Shown here: one piece after another, positions 54,755-63,628 of the stretch
Layout: every line of letters starts with the position of its first letter
How positions within the stretch are numbered: position 1 is the first letter of the stretch
Origin: Novosphingobium sp. SG707
GTDB taxonomy: Bacteria > Pseudomonadota > Alphaproteobacteria > Sphingomonadales > Sphingomonadaceae
Direction: 5' to 3'
Assembly: GCF_012275515.1 (NCBI RefSeq)
Contig: NZ_JAAZQL010000006.1
Location: 62,001 to 126,000, forward strand
Length of the DNA: 64,000 bases
Position numbers and translations under genes: made by a program
The notes under the pieces: model-generated
The model's input: only the letters and a program-made list of their open reading frames with translations
Told to the model about the DNA's origin: nothing
The model's database searches: none

Positions 54755-55273
54755 TTACCCCGGCCGCGCCGGATATCCGCAACCCTTCTGCAACCCCACG
54801 CCCTTCAGGAAGGCCCGCCGCGCAAACCCGGCATAGATTGCCTGCTGCAATGCCCGGTTCTCGGCATTGGCCCCGCTGATCTCGCGGACAATGCCGCGAA
54901 AGGGCAGGATGCCGCCGACCAGATCCTGCGCCACCTTGCCGGGGATGACCTTGCGCCCGCTGCGCCGGGCGGCATCGACATCCTCGCCCAGCACAGCGCT
55001 GAGTTGGCGGACTTCTTTTTGCAGCGCCGGGCAGCGGCTCATGCCACTCAGTCCATAAGGGGCGGCCTGCGCGCGGACCAGAATGTCGGGCACCCCCTTT
55101 TTGCGGATGTTGAGGTCGCTCAGCGGCGTGGTCGCAACATCTTCAACGCTTGGCGCGGCGCGGGTGACGGGCGGTGGCGGCTTGGGGCTGGGGCTGGCCG
55201 TCTGGGCCTGAACCGAGCGCGGCGTGGCGAGCAGCGGGATCAGGGCAATCGCGATCAATCGGCAAAGAGTCAT
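54755..55273 (-). CDS. small secreted protein, unknown
   Basis: This 172-residue protein has a signal peptide (cut after VQAQ, about residue 24), a proline-rich linker (SPSPKPPPPV) and a helical domain (CPALQKEVRQLSAVLGEDVDAARR) with a hydrophobic Gly-rich segment VGGILPFRGIVREISG. Two cysteines may pair (in SRCPAL and KGCGYP). No family is recognised. It is 65 bp downstream of the zinc peptidase gene on the same strand. Confidence 0.72.
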   Translation of the reverse strand: MTLCRLIAIALIPLLATPRSVQAQTASPSPKPPPPVTRAAPSVEDVATTPLSDLNIRKKGVPDILVRAQAAPYGLSGMSRCPALQKEVRQLSAVLGEDVDAARRSGRKVIPGKVAQDLVGGILPFRGIVREISGANAENRALQQAIYAGFARRAFLKGVGLQKGCGYPARPG

Positions 55274-55338
55274 GGGCTTGGTCCCGCTGTTGCGTTCCTC
55301 TCATCCATGGGAACGCGCGAGACGGCAAAAGGTGGCGC

Positions 55339-56253
55339 TTATCCCTTCACCGCCCCGAATGTATCGCATTTCGCCGGATCGCCGCTCTCCATGCCGCGCC
55401 GCAGCCATTCCATCCTCTGGGCAGAGGAGCCATGGGTGAAGGCGGCTTCGACCGGGGTGCGCCCTGCCGATTTCATCAGCGTATCGTCGCCGATCTGATG
55501 GGCGGCATTCAGCCCGCTTTCCATATCGCCCTTTTCCAGCCGGTCGCGGTTGCGCGCGGCCCAGACCCCGGCATAGCAATCGGCCTGAAGCTCCAGTCGC
55601 ACAGAGAGCGGGTTGGCGGCGTCAGGATTGCGCTCCTGCTGGGCCTGCACCTTGGCCGAGGTGCCCAGCAGGCTTTGGACATGATGGCCATATTCATGGG
55701 CGATCACATAATCGCGCGCAAACTGGCCGGTCGCGCCCAGTTCGGTATCCATTTGGCGATAGAAGTCGGTGTCGAGGTAGATTCCGTGGTCGGCGGGACA
55801 ATAGAACGGCCCCATCGCGCTCTGCGCCGCGCCGCAGCCCGAGGATCCGCGCGAAGAATAGAACACGAGGCGAGGGCGTGTGAAAGTATGCCCGCGCCCT
55901 TCGAACAGCCCGCGCCATGTCTTGTTGAGCGAGGAGAGCGCGTTGCAGCTCTCCCGGCTTGCCGCATCCACCGTGCAACTGCTGGCCGCATCGCTGCCGC
56001 TGGCCACGGGGCGCTGCGCCACCGGCGCGCCGACCGGGCCGCCGCCCGCCAGACCCAGCACGCTGAGCGGGTTGAAGCCCAGCATCCATGCGCCAATCAT
56101 CAGGACCGCGATCGTGCCGATCCCCAGTCCGCCGCCGCCCAGTTGCAACCCCTGGCCGCCCCCGCCAAAGCCGAAGCCGCCCCCCAGACCACCGCCACGA
56201 CCGCGCTGATCCTCGATGTCCACATCATTGGGGTCGAAATCGTCAAGTCGCAT
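55339..56253 (-). CDS. neutral zinc metallopeptidase (YpfJ family)
   Basis: This 304-residue protein starts with RLDDFDPNDVDIEDQRG, a long Gly-rich segment and one membrane helix (about 45-68), typical for the YpfJ/PF04228 family. The zinc-binding HEYGHH motif is near residue 185, with a downstream ELQADCYAGVWA motif supplying the third ligand. The active domain is probably periplasmic. It is divergent from the M28 peptidase gene, sharing 153 bp. Confidence 0.92.
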   Translation of the reverse strand: MRLDDFDPNDVDIEDQRGRGGGLGGGFGFGGGGQGLQLGGGGLGIGTIAVLMIGAWMLGFNPLSVLGLAGGGPVGAPVAQRPVASGSDAASSCTVDAASRESCNALSSLNKTWRGLFEGRGHTFTRPRLVFYSSRGSSGCGAAQSAMGPFYCPADHGIYLDTDFYRQMDTELGATGQFARDYVIAHEYGHHVQSLLGTSAKVQAQQERNPDAANPLSVRLELQADCYAGVWAARNRDRLEKGDMESGLNAAHQIGDDTLMKSAGRTPVEAAFTHGSSAQRMEWLRRGMESGDPAKCDTFGAVKG

Positions 56254-56406
56254 GAAACTCTTCCTGTTCCTTGCATCGCTAGATCGGGATTTTCCCCCAG
56301 CCTTGCAAGCGCGCGATGATGCGTGGAGGCAACTTTCGGAATTTTCCCCATTTTGGCGTCATCGCCGGTCTTGCGGGTCAAAGCGTTCTGTGTAGGCTGG
56401 GCTGCG

Positions 56407-57969
56407 ATGACACGAGGCCGAGTAGCGACAGACAGCAGATGGCGGCGCAGCATTGTGCCGCCTGTGGCCGCGTTGCTGGCCGCTTTTTGTGCGATGCCCG
56501 CCGCTGCCCGCACCGACAGCAGGAGCGAGAAGCAGATCGAGGCGCAATTGCTCGAGCATATCCGCGTGCTGGCCAGCGACGATTACGGCGGGCGCGAACC
56601 GGGCACCGATGGCGAGGCCAAGACCTTGCGCTATATCGGGCGGCAATTGTTCGAGATGGGGCTGGTGTCGGGCACGAATCAGCCCGCCAATCCCTGGTAT
56701 GCCCCGGTCAAACTGGTCGCGCGCGAACCAGCGGGCAGTGTGGCGCGTTTCTCGCGGCGAGGGCGCGTCGTGCCCTTTGATCAGGATCAGGCGCTGCTGC
56801 TGACCTCGGGGCGGCGGGCCTTGGTTCAGGGGGCGCCGCTCTATTTTGTCGGGCGGGGCAATGTCGTGCCGCCGCGCGCGGAACTGGCGGGGCGGGTGGC
56901 GCTGCTGCTCGACGATCAGGGCGGACTGGGGGCCAAAGAGGCGCCCTATGGGCCGGATGCGTCGCTGCGCCAGAACGCCTTGCTGGCAGGCGGGGCGGCG
57001 GCGGTGGTCACGGTGCTGGATGGTCAGCGCACGCTGGCCGGTGTGGCCGAGCGGCGGCGACGTCAGGGCTATGCGCTGGCCAGCGAGGCGCTGGGGGGCG
57101 ATATGGAGGGGTTCCTCTCACCCGAGGGGCTTGAGCAGGCGCTGGCGGGTGTGCCTGACAATCTGGCCAGTCTGAGGCGCGAGGCGGACAGGCCCGATTT
57201 CGCGCCCCATCTGCTCGACGTTTCGGCCAGTTTCGAAGCGACGACGCGCGAAACCAGCATCCGCACGCATAATCTGATCGGCCGCATTCCGGGGCGCAAG
57301 CCGGGATCCGGCGCGGTGCTGCTGCTGGCCCATTGGGATCATTTCGGCCAATGCGCCAGCCCGCCCGCCGAACATCTGATCTGCAACGGCGCGGTGGACA
57401 ATGCCAGCGGGGTCGCGGCCTTGCTGGAGGTGTCGCGGCGGCTGATGAAGGTGCCAGGCGGGATGGAGCGCGATGTGATCGTGCTTTTCACCACGGGCGA
57501 GGAAATCGGCCTGCTGGGGGCGGAGGCTTTTGCGGAAAACCCGCCGCTGCCGCTCAAGAATATCGTGGCTGCTTTCAATATCGACTCGGTGGCGATTGCG
57601 CCTGCCGGAACGCCGGTGGGGATCGTGGGGCGCGGGATGACGGTGCTGGATACCGGAATCGCCACGGTGGCGCGCGAACAGAAGCGCAAGCTGTCCATGT
57701 CGGATGAGCCCAACCGCTATATCCGTCGTCAGGATGGCTGGGCCTTGATGTCGCATGATCTGCCCGCTGTGATGGTGACCAGCGCCTATGGCGATCTGGC
57801 GCGGCTCGAGAAATATTTCGACACCGATTATCACCGCCCGCAAGACGTGGTGAAGCCGGGCCTCGAATTGGGCGGGGCGGCGGAAGATGTGGCTTTTCAT
57901 GTCGCCTTGGTGCAGTATTTTGCCGATACCAAACGCTTTCCGGCCACGGTGGTAGCGGGCACACGCTGA
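56407..57969 (+). CDS. secreted M28-family metallopeptidase
   Basis: This 520-residue protein has an N-terminal signal segment (SIVPPVAALLAAFCAMPAAA), a PA-type insert and the di-zinc M28 peptidase domain. Zinc ligands are in LLAHWDHFG, NGAVDNASG, and TTGEEIGLLGAE. An YRPQDVV-type ligand is replaced by DYHRPQDVV near the C-terminus. Such enzymes are aminopeptidases. The ATG at 56407 (MTRGRVATDSRW) is preferred over the longer upstream frame. The preceding zinc peptidase gene is divergent. Confidence 0.9.
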   Translation: MTRGRVATDSRWRRSIVPPVAALLAAFCAMPAAARTDSRSEKQIEAQLLEHIRVLASDDYGGREPGTDGEAKTLRYIGRQLFEMGLVSGTNQPANPWYAPVKLVAREPAGSVARFSRRGRVVPFDQDQALLLTSGRRALVQGAPLYFVGRGNVVPPRAELAGRVALLLDDQGGLGAKEAPYGPDASLRQNALLAGGAAAVVTVLDGQRTLAGVAERRRRQGYALASEALGGDMEGFLSPEGLEQALAGVPDNLASLRREADRPDFAPHLLDVSASFEATTRETSIRTHNLIGRIPGRKPGSGAVLLLAHWDHFGQCASPPAEHLICNGAVDNASGVAALLEVSRRLMKVPGGMERDVIVLFTTGEEIGLLGAEAFAENPPLPLKNIVAAFNIDSVAIAPAGTPVGIVGRGMTVLDTGIATVAREQKRKLSMSDEPNRYIRRQDGWALMSHDLPAVMVTSAYGDLARLEKYFDTDYHRPQDVVKPGLELGGAAEDVAFHVALVQYFADTKRFPATVVAGTR

Positions 57970-58061
57970 AGCTTTCGGTGCCGTGAACGGGTGGTTCATT
58001 GACGGCCAATCGGGCCGGGCATATCCAAGGCAAGTCGTAACCTGCGACGAGGAGGGATTGT

Positions 58062-58388
58062 ATGAAAAAGCTGCTTTTGCCGATGGCTCTGATGGCTCTG
58101 GTTGCGCTGCCCGCCAGCGCGCAAGCTGAACAGTGCCGCAACGCCAAGGGTCAGTTCGCCAAGTGCGGTACGCCCGGCGCGATGCCATCCAAGGCCAAGG
58201 CCGGCTCGGCGATGAAGCCCGCTGCTCCCGCCATGAAGCCTGCCGCACCGGCCATGAAGCCCGCAGCCCCGACGATGAAGCCCGCCATGGCGCCCGCCGC
58301 CGCCAAGCCCGCTGCCCCCGCGATGGCCCCGGCCAAGAAGGCGCCTTGCAAGGACGCCAAGGGCAAATTCATCAAATGCGCCGCCTGA
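58062..58388 (+). CDS. secreted Lys/Ala/Pro repeat protein with flanking cysteine motifs
   Basis: This 108-residue protein has a signal peptide (cut near residue 22), then CRNAKGQFAKC, a run of MKPAAPA repeats (about residues 51-90) and a second similar motif CKDAKGKFIKC at the C-terminus. The paired C-x-(N/D)-AKG-x-F-x-KC boxes suggest a metal- or disulfide-bound end piece joined by a flexible cationic linker. GAGGAGGG precedes the ATG, and a strong terminator follows, so it is a complete single gene. The function is unknown. Confidence 0.75.
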   Translation: MKKLLLPMALMALVALPASAQAEQCRNAKGQFAKCGTPGAMPSKAKAGSAMKPAAPAMKPAAPAMKPAAPTMKPAMAPAAAKPAAPAMAPAKKAPCKDAKGKFIKCAA

Positions 58389-58414
58389 ATTTCTGACCTG
58401 TCCCGGACGGGATG

Positions 58415-58457
58415 AAAACAGCGCGTCGGGCCAATCGCCCGGCGCGCTGTTTTGCTT
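58415..58457 (+). terminator. strong rho-independent terminator
   Basis: AAAACAGCGCG-CGGGC pairs with GCCCG-CGCGCTGTTTT around CAATC, with one unpaired base per arm and further T after the stem. It ends the repeat-protein gene. Confidence 0.92.
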
Positions 58458-58598
58458 TGAAATTGCCGGATTTTGATGGTCAGGGCTAAGAATGTATGGT
58501 GAATTGTTAACCAGTCTTGATCATCCTTTTTAATCAGTAGTTATACGAATCATCGCTCCAAGAAACTTGCCGCTTTCGCCGGGGGAAAAGGGGTTGCC

Positions 58599-59468
58599 AT
58601 GAATTTCTATCTTGCCACCTCGTTCATTTTTCCGCGCTCCTTGCGGATGCGGATTTTTTTCCTGTGCTTTGCGGCCACGCATGTGCCTTTGCTGGCTTAT
58701 ACGGTCTGGGGGCTGGCCACGGGGCGGATCGCTGCGGTGGCTTTCTGGCTCCTGCTGACGGCCACGGCGGCAGGGACGGTGCTGGCGCTGCTGGGCATTG
58801 GTGCGCTGTTGGCGCCGATCGAGAAACTGGCTGATGCGCTGGGCGACCAGGATGGCGAGGAGGAAGGTGAGGGCGGGCACGATATGTCGCGCGCGCAGGA
58901 TCTGATCCAGAAGCTGTACAATGGCGTCCATCGCGCGCGGCGTTCGACCGACAAGACGATGCGCGAACTGGATCTGGTCGCGCATGAAGACATGCTGACC
59001 GGCATTTTGAACCGGCGCGGTTTTATGAAGAAGATCAATTCCTTGCCTGCGTCTCAGCGGCATGGCTGCTTTGCCATTCTCGACATTGACTATTTCAAGC
59101 AGGTCAATGACGAGATGGGTCATGATGAAGGCGACCGCGTGCTGCGCGCGCTGGCGGGGCGTTTGTCGGAACAGACGCGGCGGGCCGATATTGTCGCGCG
59201 TTGGGGCGGCGAGGAATTCGTCGTCTTCTTCAATGGCGTGATCGAAACCGAGGCGTGCTGGGCGCTCGAACGCATCGCGTGGCGAATGCAGGGCGACCCG
59301 ATCGGCCGGATCAAGGGGCGTCCGATCACCTTCTCGGGCGGCGTTTGCCGCTGGGTCGAGGGCGATCTGACCGGTTCGCTGATCCATGCCGACGAGGCCC
59401 TGTATGAGGCCAAGCGCAATGGGCGCGATCAGGTCTGCACGGCGGTGGCGCTGACCCCGGCGCGGTAA
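58599..59468 (+). CDS. membrane-bound diguanylate cyclase (GGDEF)
   Basis: This 289-residue protein has two N-terminal membrane helices (about residues 15-35 and 45-72), a short acidic linker (DQDGEEEGEGGHD), and a GGDEF domain with the active loop WGGEEF near residue 205 and DIDYFKQVNDEMGHDEGD for metal and substrate. A cyclase making c-di-GMP is likely. I see no inhibitory RxxD site at the usual place before the loop. It stands alone between the repeat-protein gene and guaB. Confidence 0.92.
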   Translation: MNFYLATSFIFPRSLRMRIFFLCFAATHVPLLAYTVWGLATGRIAAVAFWLLLTATAAGTVLALLGIGALLAPIEKLADALGDQDGEEEGEGGHDMSRAQDLIQKLYNGVHRARRSTDKTMRELDLVAHEDMLTGILNRRGFMKKINSLPASQRHGCFAILDIDYFKQVNDEMGHDEGDRVLRALAGRLSEQTRRADIVARWGGEEFVVFFNGVIETEACWALERIAWRMQGDPIGRIKGRPITFSGGVCRWVEGDLTGSLIHADEALYEAKRNGRDQVCTAVALTPAR

Positions 59469-59614
59469 AGCGCGGCCAACAAAAATCGCAATGTCATGAA
59501 AACAGCCTGAACTCCCCTCTAGCCCTTTGCGCCATGCTTGTTTACATGGGCCGCCACGAATCGATGGGCGGATTCATCAAACGCCCTTCAGCATGGGAAT
59601 TCAGCGTGGCGATC

Positions 59615-61072
59615 ATGGACATCTCTCTCGGCCTTACCTTCGACGACGTGCTGCTGCGTCCTGCCGAAAGCGACATCGTGCCCTCCATGGCCGATACGCG
59701 CACTTGGCTGACCAAGGGCATTGCGCTCAATATTCCGGTGATCTCGTCGGCGATGGACACCGTGACCGAGGCCGATATGGCCATCGTCATGGCGCAGATG
59801 GGCGGCATCGGCGTGCTGCACCGCAATCTGACCATCGAGGAACAGGTGGCCGCCGTGCGCGCGGTCAAGCGTTTTGAAAGCGGCATGGTGGTCAATCCGA
59901 TCACTGTCGGCCCCGACGCCACGCTGGGCGAAGCGCGCGCGATCATGCAGGCCAACCGCATCAGCGGCATTCCCGTGGTCGAGGCCAGCGGCAAGCTGGT
60001 GGGCATCCTGACCAACCGCGACGTGCGCTTTGCCGACAATGCGGCCCAGCCGGTGCGCGAACTGATGACGCATGAAAACCTCGCCACCGTGCGCGCGGGC
60101 GTCAATCAGGACGAAGCGCGCAAGCTGCTGCACGCGCGCCGCATCGAAAAGCTGCTGGTGGTGGACGACGCCTATAAGTGCGTCGGCCTGATCACCGTCA
60201 AGGACATCGAAAAGGCCGTGACCTATCCGGCCGCGACCAAGGATGCCGCCGGTCGCCTGCGCGTGGCCGCTGCGACGACTGTGGGCGAAAAGGGCTTTGA
60301 ACGCACCTCGGCGCTGATCGAGGCGGAATGCGATGTGGTGATCATCGACACCGCCCATGGCCATAACCGCGACGTTGCCCGCTCGGTCGAGCGCGTGAAG
60401 AAGCTGTATCCCCATGCGCAGGTGGTGGCAGGCAATGTCGCCACGGCCGAAGCGACCAAGGCGCTGATCGACGCGGGCGCGGATGCGGTCAAGGTCGGCA
60501 TCGGGCCTGGCTCGATCTGCACCACGCGCATCGTGGCGGGTGTGGGCGTGCCCCAGCTCACCGCGATCATGGAAGCGGCCAGCGCCGCGCGTGATGCGGG
60601 CGTGCCGGTGATCGGCGATGGTGGTCTGCGCACCTCGGGCGATGCGGCCAAGGCTCTGGCTGCTGGTGCCTCGACGGTGATGGTCGGCTCGCTGCTGGCG
60701 GGCACGGAAGAAGCGCCGGGCGAAACCTTCATCTATCAGGGCCGCGCCTACAAGGCCTATCGCGGCATGGGCAGCGTCGGCGCCATGGCGCGCGGCAGCG
60801 CCGACCGCTATTTCCAGCAGGACATCAAGGACCAGATGAAGCTGGTGCCCGAAGGCATTGAAGGTCAGGTGCCGTATAAGGGCCCGGCCAAGGATGTCAT
60901 CCACCAGCTGGTCGGCGGCGTGAAGGCGGCGATGGGCTATACCGGCTGCGCCACGATTGAGGAACTGCGCACGAAGGCGCGCTTTGTCCAGATCACCAAC
61001 GCAGGGCTCAAGGAAAGCCATGTTCACGACGTGACCATCACGCGTGAGGCGCCGAATTATCCGACGCGTTGA
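59615..61072 (+). CDS. guaB: inosine-5'-monophosphate dehydrogenase
   Basis: GuaB converts IMP to XMP, the first committed step of GMP synthesis. It has 485 residues, with the (beta/alpha)8 barrel interrupted by two CBS domains (about 90-205), the catalytic loop GPGSICTTR (about Cys302), and the flap motif YRGMGSVGAM. I use the ATG at 59615 (MDISLGLTFDDVLL), the standard start. The frame is open to 59534 but that addition lacks family features. Composite repeat copy 3 follows. Confidence 0.97.
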   Translation: MDISLGLTFDDVLLRPAESDIVPSMADTRTWLTKGIALNIPVISSAMDTVTEADMAIVMAQMGGIGVLHRNLTIEEQVAAVRAVKRFESGMVVNPITVGPDATLGEARAIMQANRISGIPVVEASGKLVGILTNRDVRFADNAAQPVRELMTHENLATVRAGVNQDEARKLLHARRIEKLLVVDDAYKCVGLITVKDIEKAVTYPAATKDAAGRLRVAAATTVGEKGFERTSALIEAECDVVIIDTAHGHNRDVARSVERVKKLYPHAQVVAGNVATAEATKALIDAGADAVKVGIGPGSICTTRIVAGVGVPQLTAIMEAASAARDAGVPVIGDGGLRTSGDAAKALAAGASTVMVGSLLAGTEEAPGETFIYQGRAYKAYRGMGSVGAMARGSADRYFQQDIKDQMKLVPEGIEGQVPYKGPAKDVIHQLVGGVKAAMGYTGCATIEELRTKARFVQITNAGLKESHVHDVTITREAPNYPTR

Positions 61073-61087
61073 TTTTTTTGGGTTCAT

Positions 61088-61291
61088 GCCTCCGGCGGGC
61101 AAAGGGTTTCGACCCTTTGCAATCCCATTATGGGGATGATGGGGGCCAGATTGTGTGATGATTTTTGAAAGCCTGCGGCGCTAGCAAAAGGCGCCGCAGG
61201 CTTTCAAATTGGAACGGTGCGTCCGACACCGGACGGCAAACCCGTGGCGCAACGAAGACAGTAATGGGAGCGCGAGGGACTAGTCCCTCGC
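61088..61291 (+). repeat. composite intergenic repeat, copy 3 (A-B-C-D)
   Basis: A is at 61088-61126 (hairpin GCAAAGGGT/ACCCTTTGC). B is at 61167-61205 (perfect 15-bp arms). Block C carries GCGTCCGACACC and TGGCGCAACGAAGACA. D is a perfect 20-bp palindrome at 61272-61291 (GCGAGGGACTAGTCCCTCGC). It lies between guaB and the RsmB-family gene, both on the plus strand. Confidence 0.9.
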
Positions 61292-61336
61292 ATTCAATCC
61301 TTCTTTAAAACCCCAAAAAGGCGAAGCCTCGAAACC

Positions 61337-62515
61337 ATGACCCCTCAAGCCCGTGTTCAGGCCGCGATCGAGATCCTTGATGAGGTGATTACGGCGGCGC
61401 GCAGGCAGGGCGCTCCGGCGGATCGGATCATCACCGAATGGTTCCGCACGCGCCGCTTTGCGGGCAGCAAGGATCGACGGGCGGTGCGCGAACTGGTTTA
61501 TGGCGCGATCCGCGCCTGCGGCCCGGTGCCAGCCAGCGGGCGTGCGGCGATGCTGCGCGTGGCGCAGGGGGATGAGGCGCTGGCGGCTTTGTTCGATGGC
61601 GGGCGTCATGCACCGGCGCCGATTGATCCGTCGGAAGAGGTGGCGCAGGGCGGGGTCGCCCCGGACTGGCTGGCGCAGCGACTGGCGGCGGGCGGCGTGG
61701 GCGGGGCTGACGCGCTTTCCTTGCTGGACCGCGCGCCTTTGGATGTGCGCGTGAATGCGCTCAAGGCGGATCGCGCCTCGTTGGCCTTGCCGGAAACGGG
61801 CGAGGCTTTGCTCGCGCCCCAAGGCTTGCGTTTCCCCGCCAATACACCAGTCGAGGGCTGGGACGCCTATGCGCAAGGGCAGATCGAGGTGCAGGACGGC
61901 GGTTCGCAACTGGTCTGCGGCGCGGTGAAGGCGCAGCCGGGCGAGACGGTGATCGACCTGTGCGCCGGTGCAGGGGGCAAGACTTTGGCGTTGGCCGCTG
62001 CGATGGGTAATCGGGGGCGGCTGATAGCGTGCGATGTGGACCGGGCGAGGCTTTCCCGTCTGGCGCCGCGCGCGCAGCGGGCGGGGGCGCTGATTGCCGA
62101 AACGATCCTGATGAACCCCAACCGTGAGGCGGAGGCCCTGGCCCCGCTGATGGGGCAGGCCGACGCGGTGCTGATCGACGCGCCTTGCAGCGGGACCGGT
62201 ACATGGCGGCGCAATCCCGAGGCGCGCTGGCGTCTGACCGAGGCGGAACTGGGCCGGATCGCAGGGATCCAGTCCCGCCTGCTCGATCTGGCGGTGGGGC
62301 TGCTGAAACCGGGCGGGCGGATCGTCTTTGTCACCTGCTCGCTTTTGGACGAGGAGGGCGCGGATCAGTTTGCCGCATTCCTGACCCGCCATCCCGCCAT
62401 GGTTCAAATGCCGCTGGATTTGGGCGCGGGCGAGGTGCGCGGCGCCGGAATCCGCCTTTCTCCGGCCCATGATGGCACAGACGGCTTCTTTGTTGCCAGC
62501 GCCCGCTTGTTGTAA
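61337..62515 (+). CDS. RsmB-family RNA (cytosine-5) methyltransferase
   Basis: This 392-residue class I SAM methyltransferase has the two-cysteine mechanism of RNA m5C enzymes: VIDLCAGAGGKTLALA (SAM site), ADAVLIDAPCSGTGTWRRNP and FVTCSLLDEEG. The N-terminal NusB-like part is reduced compared with E. coli RsmB, so it may be a relative with a different rRNA target. The start follows AAGGCGAAG. It is the first gene after composite repeat copy 3. Confidence 0.88.
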   Translation: MTPQARVQAAIEILDEVITAARRQGAPADRIITEWFRTRRFAGSKDRRAVRELVYGAIRACGPVPASGRAAMLRVAQGDEALAALFDGGRHAPAPIDPSEEVAQGGVAPDWLAQRLAAGGVGGADALSLLDRAPLDVRVNALKADRASLALPETGEALLAPQGLRFPANTPVEGWDAYAQGQIEVQDGGSQLVCGAVKAQPGETVIDLCAGAGGKTLALAAAMGNRGRLIACDVDRARLSRLAPRAQRAGALIAETILMNPNREAEALAPLMGQADAVLIDAPCSGTGTWRRNPEARWRLTEAELGRIAGIQSRLLDLAVGLLKPGGRIVFVTCSLLDEEGADQFAAFLTRHPAMVQMPLDLGAGEVRGAGIRLSPAHDGTDGFFVASARLL

Positions 62516-62602
62516 GCGCAAGCCTTTGGTAGCAAGATTGTCATGTTCGAAGCCTCCCCTGATATCCGGCGGTTTCGCCCCGTTTCGGCCAAGGAAATAG
62601 TC

Positions 62603-63127
62603 ATGCGTTTTGCCCCCGTCTCGGCTGCCCTCTCGCTGGCACTGGCCGTGGCGGCCAGCAGCAGCCATTCGGCTCCGGTCGAGGTGCTCGACCCGCGCGC
62701 GGCGGTGCTGGAGGAAGCGGGGCGCGTGGCGTTGAACGCGGGGGATGTGGACAAGGCCACCGATGCCTTTGAAGCGGCGCTGGCCATTCAGCCCGGATCG
62801 AGCCGGATCACCATATCTTTGGCGCAGGCCGCGCGGATGCAGGGGATGCAGGGCAAGGCGCTGCATTATTACCGCACCGTGCTGAGCCGCGATCCGCAGA
62901 ATATTGACGCCATGGGCGGCGAGGGCGAAACGCTGGCCGAAAAGGGCGCGGTGGAAAAGGCGCGCGAGAATCTGACCAAGATAGAGAATCTCGGCGGCAA
63001 GGGCAGCGATGCGGCGAACCGCCTGATCGCGGCCATTGCCAAGGGACCTTTGCCCGCCGCGCTGCCCAATGCCAAGGTGGCCAGTACGGCCGATGTTGCC
63101 GCCAAGCCGGCCCCTGCGACCAATTGA
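62603..63127 (+). CDS. secreted TPR-repeat protein
   Basis: This 174-residue protein has a signal peptide (cut near SSHSA, about residue 24) and about three tetratricopeptide-like helices (AGRVALNAGDVDKATDAFEA, AARMQGMQGKALHYYRTVLS, AEKGAVEKARENLTKIENLG). It is probably a periplasmic scaffold protein of unknown partner. AAGGAAA precedes the ATG at 62603. Its stop is directly next to the rppH stop of the opposite strand (TGATCA). Confidence 0.82.
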   Translation: MRFAPVSAALSLALAVAASSSHSAPVEVLDPRAAVLEEAGRVALNAGDVDKATDAFEAALAIQPGSSRITISLAQAARMQGMQGKALHYYRTVLSRDPQNIDAMGGEGETLAEKGAVEKARENLTKIENLGGKGSDAANRLIAAIAKGPLPAALPNAKVASTADVAAKPAPATN

Positions 63128-63628
63128 TCAGATCAGCGCCCGAAATTCTTCCAGCACGGCGCGATAGACGCGCTTTTTGAACGGCACGATCAGGTCGGGC
63201 AGGTGATCGGCCTCGGCCCATTTCCATGCGTTGAATTCGGCCGGTTCATGCGCGTTCAGGTCGATGTCGTCGTCGTGGCCGTTAAAGCGCATCAGGAACC
63301 AGTGCTGACGCTGGCCGCGATATTTGCCCTTCCACAGCTTGCCGATCAGGTGATCGGGCAGGTCATAGAGCAATTCCTCGCGCGTCTGGGCCAGAATCGT
63401 AGCATGGGCCTCGCCCACGCCCGTTTCTTCGGCCAGTTCGCGAAAGGCGGCGGCGCGCAATTCCTCGCCGGGGTCGATTCCGCCCTGAGGCATCTGCCAG
63501 AAATCGCCTTCGCCATCGACTTCGCTTTCACGCTGATCGATTCGGCGGCCGACGAAAACCCGGCCATGGGCATTCACCAGCATCACGCCAACGCAGGGAC
63601 GATAGGGCAGGGAAGCAAGATCGGTCAT
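63128..63628 (-). CDS. rppH: RNA 5'-pyrophosphohydrolase
   Basis: RppH removes pyrophosphate from mRNA 5' ends, which starts decay. It has 166 residues, with a full Nudix box at 49-71 (GGIDPGEELRAAAFRELAEETG) and the family's YRPCVGVMLVN start and LIVPFKKRVYRAVLEEF end. It is a single minus-strand gene, convergent with the TPR protein gene with zero spacing between stop codons. Confidence 0.93.
   Translation of the reverse strand: MTDLASLPYRPCVGVMLVNAHGRVFVGRRIDQRESEVDGEGDFWQMPQGGIDPGEELRAAAFRELAEETGVGEAHATILAQTREELLYDLPDHLIGKLWKGKYRGQRQHWFLMRFNGHDDDIDLNAHEPAEFNAWKWAEADHLPDLIVPFKKRVYRAVLEEFRALI

Noticed and set aside
58200..58345. Tandem repeats considered as a CRISPR or minisatellite
   Set aside because: The periodicity is the codon pattern of the MKPAAPA protein repeat, with no unique spacers.
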